In this document: piece after piece, positions 34,632 to 42,483 of the stretch
Numbering within the stretch: position 1 is the first letter of the stretch
How the letters are laid out: every line of letters begins with the position of its first letter
NCBI GenBank assembly: GCA_902801625.1
Contig: CADCJI010000015.1
Span: 13,315 to 77,314, forward strand
DNA from: an uncultured Bacteroidia bacterium
GTDB lineage: Bacteria; Bacteroidota; Bacteroidia; Bacteroidales; F082
Direction of reading: 5' to 3'
Length of the DNA: 64,000 nucleotides
Translations under genes and position numbers: made by a program
Notes under the pieces: generated by a model
What the model was told of the DNA's origin: nothing
Databases searched by the model: none
What the model saw: the letters and a program-made list of their open reading frames with translations, nothing else

Positions 34632-35066
34632 ATGACGGCTACGGAGGGACTCCCGAAATACGAAAGGATTTGTAAGGAAAACGACATTCAGGCGCTTTTC
34701 GATAAGGGTCATGGCTTCAGCGTGTATCCTTATCGTGTCATCTTTCTGTTTCGACATGACGAGAGCCGTCCAGTCACCGTCAGGCTGCTGGTATCGGTCT
34801 CCAAGAAACGCTTCCACCATGCCGTCAAGCGGAACCGAGTGAAACGGTTAATCCGCGAGTCGTGGCGCCGCAACAAGGCTGCGCTTTACGAAATCTGTGA
34901 AAAAGATAATATTTCCTTGGATGTATCGTTAGTCTATACGGCTACGGTCATCCACAGCTACGAAGAGATGTTAGCCAAGACGAAGAAAGCTGTTAACGAG
35001 CTGATTATCAAATATAATTCAACTAAGCTCAACAACCATGAGACGCATCGCCCAACTGCCGGCTAA
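34632..35066 (+). CDS. rnpA: Ribonuclease P protein component
   Basis: This basic protein cofactor of RNase P matures tRNA 5' ends. The 144-residue protein has the family signature ([20 protein letters not shown]) around residue 60 and an N-terminal [17 protein letters not shown] aromatic segment. It is 28 bases from hemD and overlaps yidD by 29 bases. In many bacteria rnpA follows rpmH near oriC; here it sits with hemD instead, the usual Bacteroidota arrangement. Confidence 0.92.
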   Translation: MTATEGLPKYERICKENDIQALFDKGHGFSVYPYRVIFLFRHDESRPVTVRLLVSVSKKRFHHAVKRNRVKRLIRESWRRNKAALYEICEKDNISLDVSLVYTATVIHSYEEMLAKTKKAVNELIIKYNSTKLNNHETHRPTAG

Positions 35067-35268
35067 GTTCCTGATCCTCTTGATTCGGATCTATCAGGTG
35101 ACGCTGTCGCCCTTCATTGGCAAGAGCTGCCGCTACATACCCACCTGTTCCAACTACGGCATTGAGGCGATTCAGAAATATGGCTTCTTCAAAGGTGGCT
35201 GGCTCACCTTCAAGCGTGTCCTCTCCTGCAACCCTTGGGGCGGCAGTGGATACGACCCAGTGCCATAG
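35038..35268 (+). CDS. yidD: Membrane protein insertion efficiency factor YidD
   Basis: This 76-residue protein helps YidC-dependent insertion of membrane proteins. It has an amphipathic N-terminal helix ([20 protein letters not shown]) and the family Cys-rich motif [19 protein letters not shown], ending [13 protein letters not shown]. The 29-base overlap with rnpA implies translational coupling. Repeat A4 begins five bases after the stop codon. Confidence 0.93.
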   Translation: MRRIAQLPAKFLILLIRIYQVTLSPFIGKSCRYIPTCSNYGIEAIQKYGFFKGGWLTFKRVLSCNPWGGSGYDPVP

Positions 35269-35273
35269 CTGGG

Positions 35274-35399
35274 GATTCCCCTTCGGGAATGGAGGGGAGT
35301 CTATTAGTTTATGGCGGCGGTTGTAAATGTTGTGTTTGGGTAAGTGGTTTTCGCCGCCGCAGTTTAAAAAGAAAAAACTCTATTCCCCGAAGGGGAAAC
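35274..35399. repeat. Family A nested palindromic element, copy 4
   Basis: Termini are GATTCCCCTTCGGGAATGG (35274-35292) and TATTCCCCGAAGGGGAAAC (35381-35399), the latter with an extra C-G stem pair. Inner arms are at 35314 and 35354. The core loop is divergent from the other copies but keeps the same length. Confidence 0.82.
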
Positions 35400-35428
35400 T
35401 AAACATAGTAATTGAATAATAGAATAAA

Positions 35429-37081
35429 ATGAAGAGAATATCATTTGTCGCTTTAATCACAACCCTGTGCCTCTCATGGAGCCTCGTCGCCCAAGAGAAA
35501 CAGAACAACTTCGAAATCGCCAAGAGCCTCGACATCTATAACAGCCTCCTGCGCGAGCTCAACCTCAATTATGTCGATGAAATCAACCCAGGCGAACTCA
35601 ATGAGGCTGCCATCAAAGCCATGCTCGATGGTCTTGACCCATATACGGTCTTCATCCCAGAGTCTGACATCGAGAACGCCAAGTTCATGACCACGGGCGA
35701 GTACGGTGGCATCGGCGCTGTCATCCAATATGACGGAGAGTTCACGAGAATCTCCGAACCTTACTATGGCTGGCCGGCACAGAAAGCAGGCCTCATTGCG
35801 GGCGACGTCATCTTAGAGGTGAACGGCGTAGACTGCGAGAAAAAGAACACCCAAGAGGTCAGCGACCTGCTGAAGGGACAGCCTGGCACTGAGGTGACAC
35901 TGAAACTTAAGCGTTATGGTCAAGATAAGCCGTTGGAAATCAAACTAAAGCGCGAGAAGGTAAAAATCGACAACATACCTTATTATAAAGTGTTCGATAA
36001 CGGTGTAGCCTATCTCTCACTGAGTGGTTTTACCCGCGATGCGGCCAGAGAGTTGAAGGAGAAGTTCATGGAAATGCGCAAAGACCGCGAGTTGAAAGGT
36101 TTCATCCTCGACCTGCGCGGCAATGGTGGCGGTCTGATGAATGAAGCTGTCGACATCGTTAACTTGTTCATCCCCAAAGGCAAAGCCGTCGTTTCGATGA
36201 AGGGTAAGGCTGCCAATGCCAACAGCATGCACCCCACTACCAACGATCCTGTTGACCTTGAGATCCCCTTGGCTATCCTTGTCGATGGCAACAGCGCCTC
36301 GGCAAGTGAAATTGTGGCAGGTGCTATCCAGGATTATGACCGTGGTGTCATCATCGGTCAAAGGACATTCGGTAAAGGATTGGTGCAGAATATCTTGCCT
36401 CTGAGCTACAATACGCAGATGAAAGTCACGGTGGCGCATTATTACATCCCGAGTGGGCGCTGCATTCAGGAAATCGACTATTCGCACAAGAAAGACACCA
36501 CCCAAATGAAGAAAGACACCCTTGGCAAAGCTTTCAAGACCATGGGCGGTCGCACAGTCTATGAAGGTCACGGCATTATGCCCGATGTGAAAGTCGACCG
36601 CGACCCCTATGCTACTGTGACAGCCTATCTCTATGCCAAGAACTACATCTTCGACTATGCCAATAAGTACTACAGCGAGCACAAGAGCATCGATTCTGCC
36701 GACCGTTTCCAAATCGATGAAGCAACTTATCAGGATTTCATGAAGTTCGTGAAAGACAAGAAGTTCAGCTATACCACAGAGAGTGAGAAAGCTATTGCGA
36801 AGTTGAAGAAGACTGCAAAGGATGAGGGGTATCTCGACAAGATTCAGCCTCAGATTGACCTTTTGGAGAAGAACCTCGCCGCCGAGAAAGACAAAGACCT
36901 ACTTAGCAACCGCAAGGACATTGAGGAGTTGCTGCGTTCTGAGATTGTGGGGCGTTACTATTATCAAAAGGGTCGTATCGTCACTTCGTTGAACGACGAC
37001 CCCGACTTGAAACGTGCTTTTGAAATCCTGCTCAACACCAACGGCAAAGACGAATACCACACCATCCTGAGTGGCAAGTGA
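35429..37081 (+). CDS. S41 family C-terminal processing peptidase (CtpA/Prc-like)
   Basis: This 550-residue exported protease has a signal peptide (residues 1-21, ending SLVAQ), a PDZ domain (YGGIGAVIQYDGEFTRISEP to EVNGVDC) and a C-terminal S41 domain. The catalytic Ser is in DGNSASASEIVAGAIQDY, and the general-base Lys is in GQRTFGKGLVQ. The substrate-guiding segment FILDLRGNGGGLMNEAV is intact. It is expected in the periplasm, trimming C-termini of envelope proteins. The stop codon overlaps the next ATG by one base, so it is coupled to the O-antigen ligase-like gene. Confidence 0.92.
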   Translation: MKRISFVALITTLCLSWSLVAQEKQNNFEIAKSLDIYNSLLRELNLNYVDEINPGELNEAAIKAMLDGLDPYTVFIPESDIENAKFMTTGEYGGIGAVIQYDGEFTRISEPYYGWPAQKAGLIAGDVILEVNGVDCEKKNTQEVSDLLKGQPGTEVTLKLKRYGQDKPLEIKLKREKVKIDNIPYYKVFDNGVAYLSLSGFTRDAARELKEKFMEMRKDRELKGFILDLRGNGGGLMNEAVDIVNLFIPKGKAVVSMKGKAANANSMHPTTNDPVDLEIPLAILVDGNSASASEIVAGAIQDYDRGVIIGQRTFGKGLVQNILPLSYNTQMKVTVAHYYIPSGRCIQEIDYSHKKDTTQMKKDTLGKAFKTMGGRTVYEGHGIMPDVKVDRDPYATVTAYLYAKNYIFDYANKYYSEHKSIDSADRFQIDEATYQDFMKFVKDKKFSYTTESEKAIAKLKKTAKDEGYLDKIQPQIDLLEKNLAAEKDKDLLSNRKDIEELLRSEIVGRYYYQKGRIVTSLNDDPDLKRAFEILLNTNGKDEYHTILSGK

Positions 37082-38796
37082 TGACCTCGAAGGCTTCCAT
37101 ACGACCCTATCTGAATCAAGCCTACTTGTTGGGTTTGCTGATGGTGGCGGTGGGACTCACGCTGTCGCCCTTCTTGATGGGCATGTCGCAGTTTTGGCTT
37201 GTCATCGTCTGGTTCGTTGATGCCCTTACTCCCCCTTTTAAGGGGGGCGGGGGGATAAAAACAAAACTTTCCCGCTTCTTCCACAACAAAGCCGCCGTCC
37301 TCCTGGTTGCTTTCTACCTCATGCATGTTGTTGGTCTGCTCTGGACTTCTGATTTCCAGTATGCCCTGAAAGACCTCCGCGTAAAGCTGCCCATTTTGGT
37401 GATGCCTTTTGTGCTGTCGAGCATGGAACCCCTTGACCGCAAGCGTTTCAACATAGTAATGCTCATCTATGTGCTTTCGGTGTTTATCGCCACGCAGTTC
37501 AGTTTCATCCGTTACATGCAGCATAACTATGAGGATATCCGCGAGATTTCCCATTTCATCAGCCACATACGCTTTTGTCTCAACATTGTCTTCTGCATCG
37601 CCATTATTGGGAGGTACCTTTATAATAGGGGCGTTTCGATTCCTTCGACAAGCTCAGGGACCGCAGGCTCAACGACCCTTGGCAAGCAGGCCCCTGAGCT
37701 TGTCGAAGGGCCGTCTCAAATAAAATATCCAGTTCCAGCCTTTGGTGTTAAAAGAGCCATTGACCGTTTCTTGCAATGGTTCCTTCTGCTATGGTTCATC
37801 TATCAAATCTACATCTTTGAATCCTTGTCAGGCTATGTCATACTGGCAGCTGTTGTCATCGCTTCAGCTGTTTATGCTTTCCTGCAATGGAAAAGGGGTA
37901 GGGGATGGCGCATTGCCATTGGGCTCTTTGCTGTCGGTGCAATAGCGGCTCTTGTGGTAGTAGTGATGTCTGTCGTCAAACCTTTGATAGAGGTGAAACC
38001 TGTGGATTTCAGCACTTTGGAGAAGAAAACCGCTCAAGGCAATTATTATTGGCACGATACGATTTGCTTTCCTGTAGAGGATGGCAAGTATGTGGGGCTG
38101 TATTTTAATCGTAACGAATTGCGTGAGGCATGGTCTATGCGCAGCAACATGCCTTTGGAAGGTACAACGGCAAGTGGCGAAAACCTTGAGACAACCTTGG
38201 CGCGTTATCTTACCTCCAAAGACCTTCGCAAGGATGCCGAAGGCGTGATGGCTTTGACCGATGAGGACATCCGAAATATAGAGCAAGGTGTAGCCAACTA
38301 CAACAACTGGAAACATCCTGGAATTCATGCTCGCCTTTCTTCGACGCTGTTCGAGTATAACCTTTATCGTCGTTTCAACAACCCCAACGGTGGGTCTTTG
38401 GCGCAGCGCATTGAGTTTACAAGAGCCTCGTTCCATATCATCAAACAGTATCCTTGGTTCGGCGTGGGTACGGGTGATGTGCCTCAGGCTTTTGCCCAGA
38501 CCTATGACGAGATTCATTCTCCGTTGAAAGAGGAATTCCGCTTCCGTGCTCACAATCAGTATCTTGCCATCGCCGTGGCTTTCGGTCTTGTGGGCTTGGT
38601 GTTTTTCGTGTTCGTCTTGCTCTATCCTTGGTTTGCGTCGAAACGAAATCATACCTATTTGTATATGGTATTTCTCACCATCATGTTGCTTTCGATGTTT
38701 CCCGAGGACACTTTGGAGACCCAAGCAGGCGCCACCTTGTTTGCCTTTTTTGTGTCTTTGCTGCTGTTTGCCAGCCCTGTTTCACGTCAAGAATAG
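37081..38796 (+). CDS. O-antigen ligase/polymerase-like membrane protein
   Basis: This protein of 571 residues starts at the ATG overlapping the previous stop codon (TGATG); the frame is open one codon further to a GTG. It has about 10 hydrophobic segments and a Wzy_C-type periplasmic loop with ASFHIIKQYPWFGVGTGDVP and AHNQYLAIAVAFGLVGLVFF, matching WaaL/Wzy ligases that transfer or polymerise O-antigen on undecaprenyl carriers. A family B repeat encodes roughly residues 185-212 (IPSTSSGTAGSTT to PELVEGPSQ) in a loop between membrane segments. The stop codon TAG is the first part of repeat A5. Confidence 0.8.
   Translation: MTSKASIRPYLNQAYLLGLLMVAVGLTLSPFLMGMSQFWLVIVWFVDALTPPFKGGGGIKTKLSRFFHNKAAVLLVAFYLMHVVGLLWTSDFQYALKDLRVKLPILVMPFVLSSMEPLDRKRFNIVMLIYVLSVFIATQFSFIRYMQHNYEDIREISHFISHIRFCLNIVFCIAIIGRYLYNRGVSIPSTSSGTAGSTTLGKQAPELVEGPSQIKYPVPAFGVKRAIDRFLQWFLLLWFIYQIYIFESLSGYVILAAVVIASAVYAFLQWKRGRGWRIAIGLFAVGAIAALVVVVMSVVKPLIEVKPVDFSTLEKKTAQGNYYWHDTICFPVEDGKYVGLYFNRNELREAWSMRSNMPLEGTTASGENLETTLARYLTSKDLRKDAEGVMALTDEDIRNIEQGVANYNNWKHPGIHARLSSTLFEYNLYRRFNNPNGGSLAQRIEFTRASFHIIKQYPWFGVGTGDVPQAFAQTYDEIHSPLKEEFRFRAHNQYLAIAVAFGLVGLVFFVFVLLYPWFASKRNHTYLYMVFLTIMLLSMFPEDTLETQAGATLFAFFVSLLLFASPVSRQE
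37640..37713 (+). repeat. Family B repeat inside the O-antigen ligase-like gene
   Basis: The inverted unit CCTTCGACAAGCTCAGGGAC (from 37642) and a direct unit CCCCTGAGCTTGTCGAAGGG (37691-37710) form a large inverted repeat. It is translated in frame. Confidence 0.78.
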
Positions 38797-38917
38797 ATTC
38801 CCTTTGGGAATGGCGTAATTAATTCTGTGTTTTGCGGCGGCAGGATAAACTTACGCATTGTAAACGAAATAAGCCGCCGCTAGTTAAATTTGTGATATTC
38901 CATTCCCGAAGGGAATC
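38796..38917. repeat. Family A nested palindromic element, copy 5
   Basis: GATTCCCTTTGGGAATGG (38796-38813) begins on the last base of the upstream TAG stop codon. The partner is CCATTCCCGAAGGGAATC (38900-38917). Inner arms are at 38834 and 38874. Confidence 0.87.
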
Positions 38918-38993
38918 CCTTTCGAACAACTATCCTTCTATGAGAGATTAGTGTTAGATTTGCTTTGAGATTCAATAATTCAAAAGTTTTCTT

Positions 38994-39002
38994 TATCTTT
39001 GC
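38994..39002 (+). promoter_or_regulatory. -7 box of cdd
   Basis: TATCTTTGC, 20 bases before the ATG at 39022. It lies downstream of the apparent longer open frame start at 38965, which supports the ATG at 39022. Confidence 0.7.
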
Positions 39003-39021
39003 GGCAACAATACCAACAATC

Positions 39022-39504
39022 ATGAGGAAAGAACAATTTGTCTGCCCCTATGAGGTATATGACACAATGGAAGAGCTGCCGCAGCAGGATGCCGAGTTGA
39101 TGCGTCGTGCCCACGAGGCGGCTCGCAATGCATACGCACCTTATTCCAAGTTCAATGTGGGTGCCGCCTTACGATTGGCCAACGGAGCTATCGTGTTGGG
39201 CAACAATGTCGAAAATGCAGCCTATCCAAGCGGTCTCTGCGCCGAGAGGGTGGCGATGTTTGCTGCTATGGCACAATATCCAGGCGTTCCTTTTGAGGCA
39301 TTGGCGGTGACGGCGTGGTCGGCTTCCAAGAGCATCGAGGAACCTGTCGCTCCTTGCGGGGCTTGTCGCCAGGTGATGGTAGAGGTGGAGCAGGTGTCGA
39401 AACAGCCACTGCGCGTGCTTTGCCAAGGCGACACAGGACCCATCATGGTCTTCGACGGCGTTGAGTCGCTGATGCCGTTCATCTTCTTGGACAAGTTCCT
39501 TTAA
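39022..39504 (+). CDS. cdd: Cytidine deaminase
   Basis: This enzyme deaminates cytidine/deoxycytidine to uridine in pyrimidine salvage. The protein has 160 residues from the ATG at 39022; the frame extends 19 codons upstream, but the promoter lies within that extension. Zinc-site motifs are present: CAERVAMF (Cys ligand and proton-shuttling Glu) and PCGACRQVM (two Cys ligands). The substrate segment is YAPYSKFNVGAAL. It is slightly longer than the classic tetrameric form because of a C-terminal LMPFIFLDKFL tail. The convergent neighbour's stop codon overlaps its last bases (39501-39504). Confidence 0.93.
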   Translation: MRKEQFVCPYEVYDTMEELPQQDAELMRRAHEAARNAYAPYSKFNVGAALRLANGAIVLGNNVENAAYPSGLCAERVAMFAAMAQYPGVPFEALAVTAWSASKSIEEPVAPCGACRQVMVEVEQVSKQPLRVLCQGDTGPIMVFDGVESLMPFIFLDKFL

Positions 39505-40397
39505 TCGTTTTCTGTAGGAGGAACTATGGGAGCAGCCTCGACGGGTCGCTTGGGCTGAGCCTTTTTCCAACTCCATACGATGAGTCCAATCGTAATCATC
39601 GCGCTCACCGCGATAATCAGTACATTTTGCGTTTCCCCAAAACTCTCTGCGTCTTCAAGCATCCCTATGTTGTCTAGGTAATAGAGGAGAACGGTCGCAC
39701 CATTGTTGACAAAGTGCATCAACATACTGGTCCATAGCGAGTTGGTGATGTAGAACATATAACCTAACAACATTCCGAGAAACATTCTGGGCAAGAACCC
39801 GTAGAACTGGAAATGGATAAAGGAGAAGATGGCCGCCGAAAGGATGATGGCGACATGCGGGTTCATCTTTCGCGTCAGCGACTGCTGCAATACGCCTCTG
39901 AATGTCAGTTCTTCACCCACGGCAGGTATCAATGCAATGATGACCAAGTTGAACAGCATTCCGCCAAAGGTGGTGACATTCAGCATTTTTTCGGTAGCGG
40001 CTTGTGCCGTCTCTTCCAAGGCTTTCATATACTCCTCAAGCTTGGCAAAAGCGCCCCCAAGGTTCATGCTTTCGTTCCAAGTGGTCAGGCTGGTGGTGAC
40101 GGGTATGGAAACGAACATTACGGCCACACCTATTAATATAAGCCACCACGGCGGCGTGAGTTTGCGGAGACCCAAGTCGTGCATTTGGTGCTCTTTGCGT
40201 GTGATGAAATAATACACGATGGGCGGCACAACGAACATGAAAATGGAACTAATGCCTTGACCGATTTTCATTCCCGTGTCGCCGGCAAAAATGAATATGG
40301 CTGATGCCGCGACTCCTATCAGACCGCTAATCAATAAGATAACTAAAAAAAGGAGGATTCTTATCATTCCCGAAGATTGTTTCAAGTTGTCTTTCAT
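39501..40397 (-). CDS. CPBP family intramembrane metalloprotease
   Basis: The protein has 298 residues from the ATG at 40397. The open frame runs to 40532 through the promoter and a family B repeat, which is not credible as coding. The three CPBP (CAAX protease/bacteriocin-processing) motifs are seen: GEELTFRGVLQQSL with the paired Glu and Arg, FIHFQFYGFLPRMFLGMLLGY with the motif 2 His, and SMLMHFVNNG with the final His/Asn. There are about eight hydrophobic segments. The C-terminal tail is proline-rich and cytoplasmic. The substrate is unknown. It overlaps the end of cdd by four bases, tail to tail. Confidence 0.88.
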   Translation of the reverse strand: MKDNLKQSSGMIRILLFLVILLISGLIGVAASAIFIFAGDTGMKIGQGISSIFMFVVPPIVYYFITRKEHQMHDLGLRKLTPPWWLILIGVAVMFVSIPVTTSLTTWNESMNLGGAFAKLEEYMKALEETAQAATEKMLNVTTFGGMLFNLVIIALIPAVGEELTFRGVLQQSLTRKMNPHVAIILSAAIFSFIHFQFYGFLPRMFLGMLLGYMFYITNSLWTSMLMHFVNNGATVLLYYLDNIGMLEDAESFGETQNVLIIAVSAMITIGLIVWSWKKAQPKRPVEAAPIVPPTEND

Positions 40398-40414
40398 AAG
40401 CAGTTTATTTTGCT

Positions 40415-40423
40415 GCAAAGATA
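40415..40423 (-). promoter_or_regulatory. -7 box of the CPBP protease gene
   Basis: TATCTTTGC on the minus strand, 18 bases before the ATG at 40397. Confidence 0.65.
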
Positions 40424-40432
40424 CACTTTTTG

Positions 40433-40441
40433 TAATTTTGC
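40433..40441 (+). promoter_or_regulatory. -7 box of dusB
   Basis: TAATTTTGC, separated from the dusB ATG by a family B repeat. The transcript leader would therefore contain the repeat. Confidence 0.55.
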
Positions 40442-40454
40442 AACGAAAAAGCAA

Positions 40455-40505
40455 AGGTCCCTGAGCCTGCGGTCCCTGAGGCCAATCGAAGGGCCGACGG
40501 GCCGA
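40455..40505 (+). repeat. Family B repeat in the dusB leader
   Basis: GGTCCCTGAG units and GGCCAATCGAAGGGCCGACG in the same rearranged order as the second waaA copy (9564). It sits between the -7 box and the start codon of dusB. Confidence 0.75.
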
Positions 40506-40524
40506 TTTAATAAGAAATACCTCA

Positions 40525-41499
40525 ATGTACAAACTCGCCCACCTCGAATTCGATCATTATCCCTTACTCCTCGCGCCCATGGAAGATGTGTCGGATCCTC
40601 CGTTCCGCTATGTCTGCAAGATGTTTGGCGCCGATGTGGTTTACTCGGAGTTCATCTCCGCCGATGGTCTCATCCGCGATTCGGTGAAGAGCATTAAGAA
40701 GCTGGATTTTGAGGAGTTTGAGCGTCCCGTAGGCATTCAAATCTTCGGCAATGCCGTCGAGCCGATGGTGGAGGCAGCGCGTTATGCCGAGACCGCCCAT
40801 CCCGACATTATTGACATCAATTTTGGTTGTCCGGTGAAGAAAGTGGCCTCGAAAGGTGCAGGTTCCGGTATCATGAACGATATTCCCAAGATGGTGGCCA
40901 TCACTAAGGCCGTGGTGGAGGCGGTGAACACTCCTGTGACGGTGAAGACCCGCCTAGGCTACGACAACGAACACCGAGAAATTGTAGACATTGCCGAACG
41001 CCTGCAAGATGTTGGCATCGCCGCATTGACCATCCACGGGCGCTTGCGTACTACCAAATATAGCGAGCCCGCCGACTGGACCCTCATCGGAGCGGTGAAG
41101 AACAATCCCCGCATGCACATACCCATCATCGGCAATGGCGATGTGGTGGACGGGCCTTCAGCCAAGCATTTCAAGGATACCTACGGCGTGGACGGATTGA
41201 TGATTGGTCGCGCTACTTACGGCAATCCATGGATTTTCAGCCAGGTTCGACATTATTTGGAGACAGGAGAGGAATTGTCTTTGCCCGATGTGGCAGAACG
41301 CGTAAGGGTGAGTAAAATTCATTTGCAGCGTTCCATCGAGTGGAAGGGCGAACACATTGCTTTATTGGAAATCCGCAAGCATTGGGCTGCCTATTTTAAA
41401 GGTTTACCGAATTTCAAGCCGTTCAAAATGCGGTTAATGGAGACGCTGTCGGTGGAGGAGGTTTTGGAGATATTGAACGAGATTGAAAACTGTTATTAG
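40525..41499 (+). CDS. dusB: tRNA-dihydrouridine synthase
   Basis: This FMN-dependent enzyme reduces uridines in the tRNA D-loop. The 324-residue protein has LLAPMEDVSDPPFRYVCKMF (FMN-binding start of the TIM barrel), INFGCPVKKVASKGAGSGI (catalytic Cys), TIHGRLRTTKYSEPADW and MIGRATYGNPWIF. The Dus paralogue (A/B/C) is assigned as DusB-type by these motifs and by general similarity to the single Dus of many bacteria. The stop codon TAG leads directly into repeat A6. Confidence 0.9.
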   Translation: MYKLAHLEFDHYPLLLAPMEDVSDPPFRYVCKMFGADVVYSEFISADGLIRDSVKSIKKLDFEEFERPVGIQIFGNAVEPMVEAARYAETAHPDIIDINFGCPVKKVASKGAGSGIMNDIPKMVAITKAVVEAVNTPVTVKTRLGYDNEHREIVDIAERLQDVGIAALTIHGRLRTTKYSEPADWTLIGAVKNNPRMHIPIIGNGDVVDGPSAKHFKDTYGVDGLMIGRATYGNPWIFSQVRHYLETGEELSLPDVAERVRVSKIHLQRSIEWKGEHIALLEIRKHWAAYFKGLPNFKPFKMRLMETLSVEEVLEILNEIENCY

Positions 41500-41623
41500 T
41501 TTCCCTGCGGGAATGGAGTTATTCAATTAATTAACATGCGGCGGCTTGTAAAGTCTACGATTCGTAAACATTACCTGCCGCCGCAGTATACTAAAAACGG
41601 ATTCGCCATTCCCGCAGGGAATC
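41499..41623. repeat. Family A nested palindromic element, copy 6
   Basis: GTTTCCCTGCGGGAATGG (41499) begins on the last base of the dusB stop codon, and CCATTCCCGCAGGGAATC (41606-41623) abuts the TGA of the convergent HAD gene. The element fills the whole intergenic space. Inner arms are at 41538 and 41578. Confidence 0.88.
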
Positions 41624-42271
41624 TCACGAGACCACCCCTTCCTTCAAAACCCCTTTCTCAAACAAGTTGCGCACCAACTCTTCACGGCTAATATGATAGG
41701 TATTGATGCCCAATGACTTGGCGACCTCGATATTTGCAGCCGTGTCATCGATGAAGAGTGTCTCTGCAGGCAACAGTCCTTCATGGTCAAGAATGAGCTC
41801 AAAGAAGCGCGGGTCGGGTTTTTCCAGGTGTTCGGCAAAGGAGAAATACGACTTGTTGAACAGTTCGTCAAACTCGTTGTAGCCAAAGCGTAGTTGCAAG
41901 TCCCTGACATACAAATCGTAATGAATCACATTGGAGTTGCTCATCAAGAAAATCTTGTAGTGTTTTCTGATTTGTTCCAGGGCGGCAATGCGTTCACGGG
42001 GAATGTCCAAGAGCATGGCGTTCCAAATGGCATCAAACCTTTTGTCGGTCATTTTCTCCAGACCAAGGAGGGCTTTGGTTTTTTTGCGGAAGGTGGGGGC
42101 AGTGTAGATGCCTGTGTCGAATTTGCTCATGATGTCTATAAACTCCTTGGAATGAGCAAGTTCAGAAGTGCTGATGCCCATTTTTTCGAGTTCTTTATAA
42201 ACAATGCTTTCGTCAATGTCGAGGACCACGCCGCCGAGGTCGAAGATGATATTCTTGATTTTTACGCTCAT
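41624..42271 (-). CDS. HAD-superfamily hydrolase (YihX-like)
   Basis: This 215-residue subfamily IA hydrolase has motif I IIFDLGGVVLDID (nucleophile Asp, with Gly in place of the usual second Asp as in YihX-type sugar phosphatases), motif II MSNSN, and motif IV FIDDTAANIEVAKSLG. The helical cap lies between motifs I and II. It is likely a sugar-phosphate or nucleotide phosphatase; the substrate is not determinable. The stop codon is joined to repeat A6. Confidence 0.85.
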   Translation of the reverse strand: MSVKIKNIIFDLGGVVLDIDESIVYKELEKMGISTSELAHSKEFIDIMSKFDTGIYTAPTFRKKTKALLGLEKMTDKRFDAIWNAMLLDIPRERIAALEQIRKHYKIFLMSNSNVIHYDLYVRDLQLRFGYNEFDELFNKSYFSFAEHLEKPDPRFFELILDHEGLLPAETLFIDDTAANIEVAKSLGINTYHISREELVRNLFEKGVLKEGVVS

Positions 42272-42308
42272 TTTTGAGAAAATTTCAGTCTAATTCGGTG
42301 CAAAATTG

Positions 42309-42317
42309 TAAATTTGC
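42309..42317 (+). promoter_or_regulatory. -7 box of the tRNA gene
   Basis: TAAATTTGC, 56 bases upstream of the mature tRNA 5' end. Confidence 0.55.
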
Positions 42318-42372
42318 AGCGCAAAAAGCAAGAAAAAAGGCGGAAATCTTCGTTTTGGCCTTGTTTTTTTGC

Positions 42373-42446
42373 GGTCCCATAGCGCAGTTGGTTAGAGCAA
42401 CTGACTCATAATCAGTAGGTCCTAGGTTCAAGCCCTAGTGGGACCA
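42373..42446 (+). tRNA. tRNA with CAU anticodon (Met elongator or Ile2)
   Basis: All arms of the cloverleaf can be drawn. The acceptor is GGTCCCA/TGGGACC with discriminator A, the D arm is GCGC/GAGC, the anticodon stem is ACTGA/TCAGT with loop CTCATAA (anticodon CAT), and the T arm is CTAGG/CCTAG with loop TTCAAGC. CCA is not encoded. An elongator tRNA-Met and the lysidine-modified tRNA-Ile2 share this anticodon. The initiator is unlikely because the acceptor's first pair is a normal G-C and the anticodon stem lacks the three G-C pairs. Confidence 0.93.
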
Positions 42447-42451
42447 CAACG

Positions 42452-42480
42452 AAAAAAGCCACTTACAAGTGGCTTTTTCG
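42452..42480. terminator. Terminator of the tRNA gene and of the serine dehydratase gene
   Basis: AAAAAAGCCACTT/AAGTGGCTTTTT hairpin between the tRNA and the convergent gene, usable in both directions. Confidence 0.8.
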
Positions 42481-42483
42481 TTT

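Noticed and set aside
40398-40532. N-terminal extension of the CPBP protease
   Set aside because: The extension runs through the promoter box and a family B repeat; the ATG at 40397 is far better placed.
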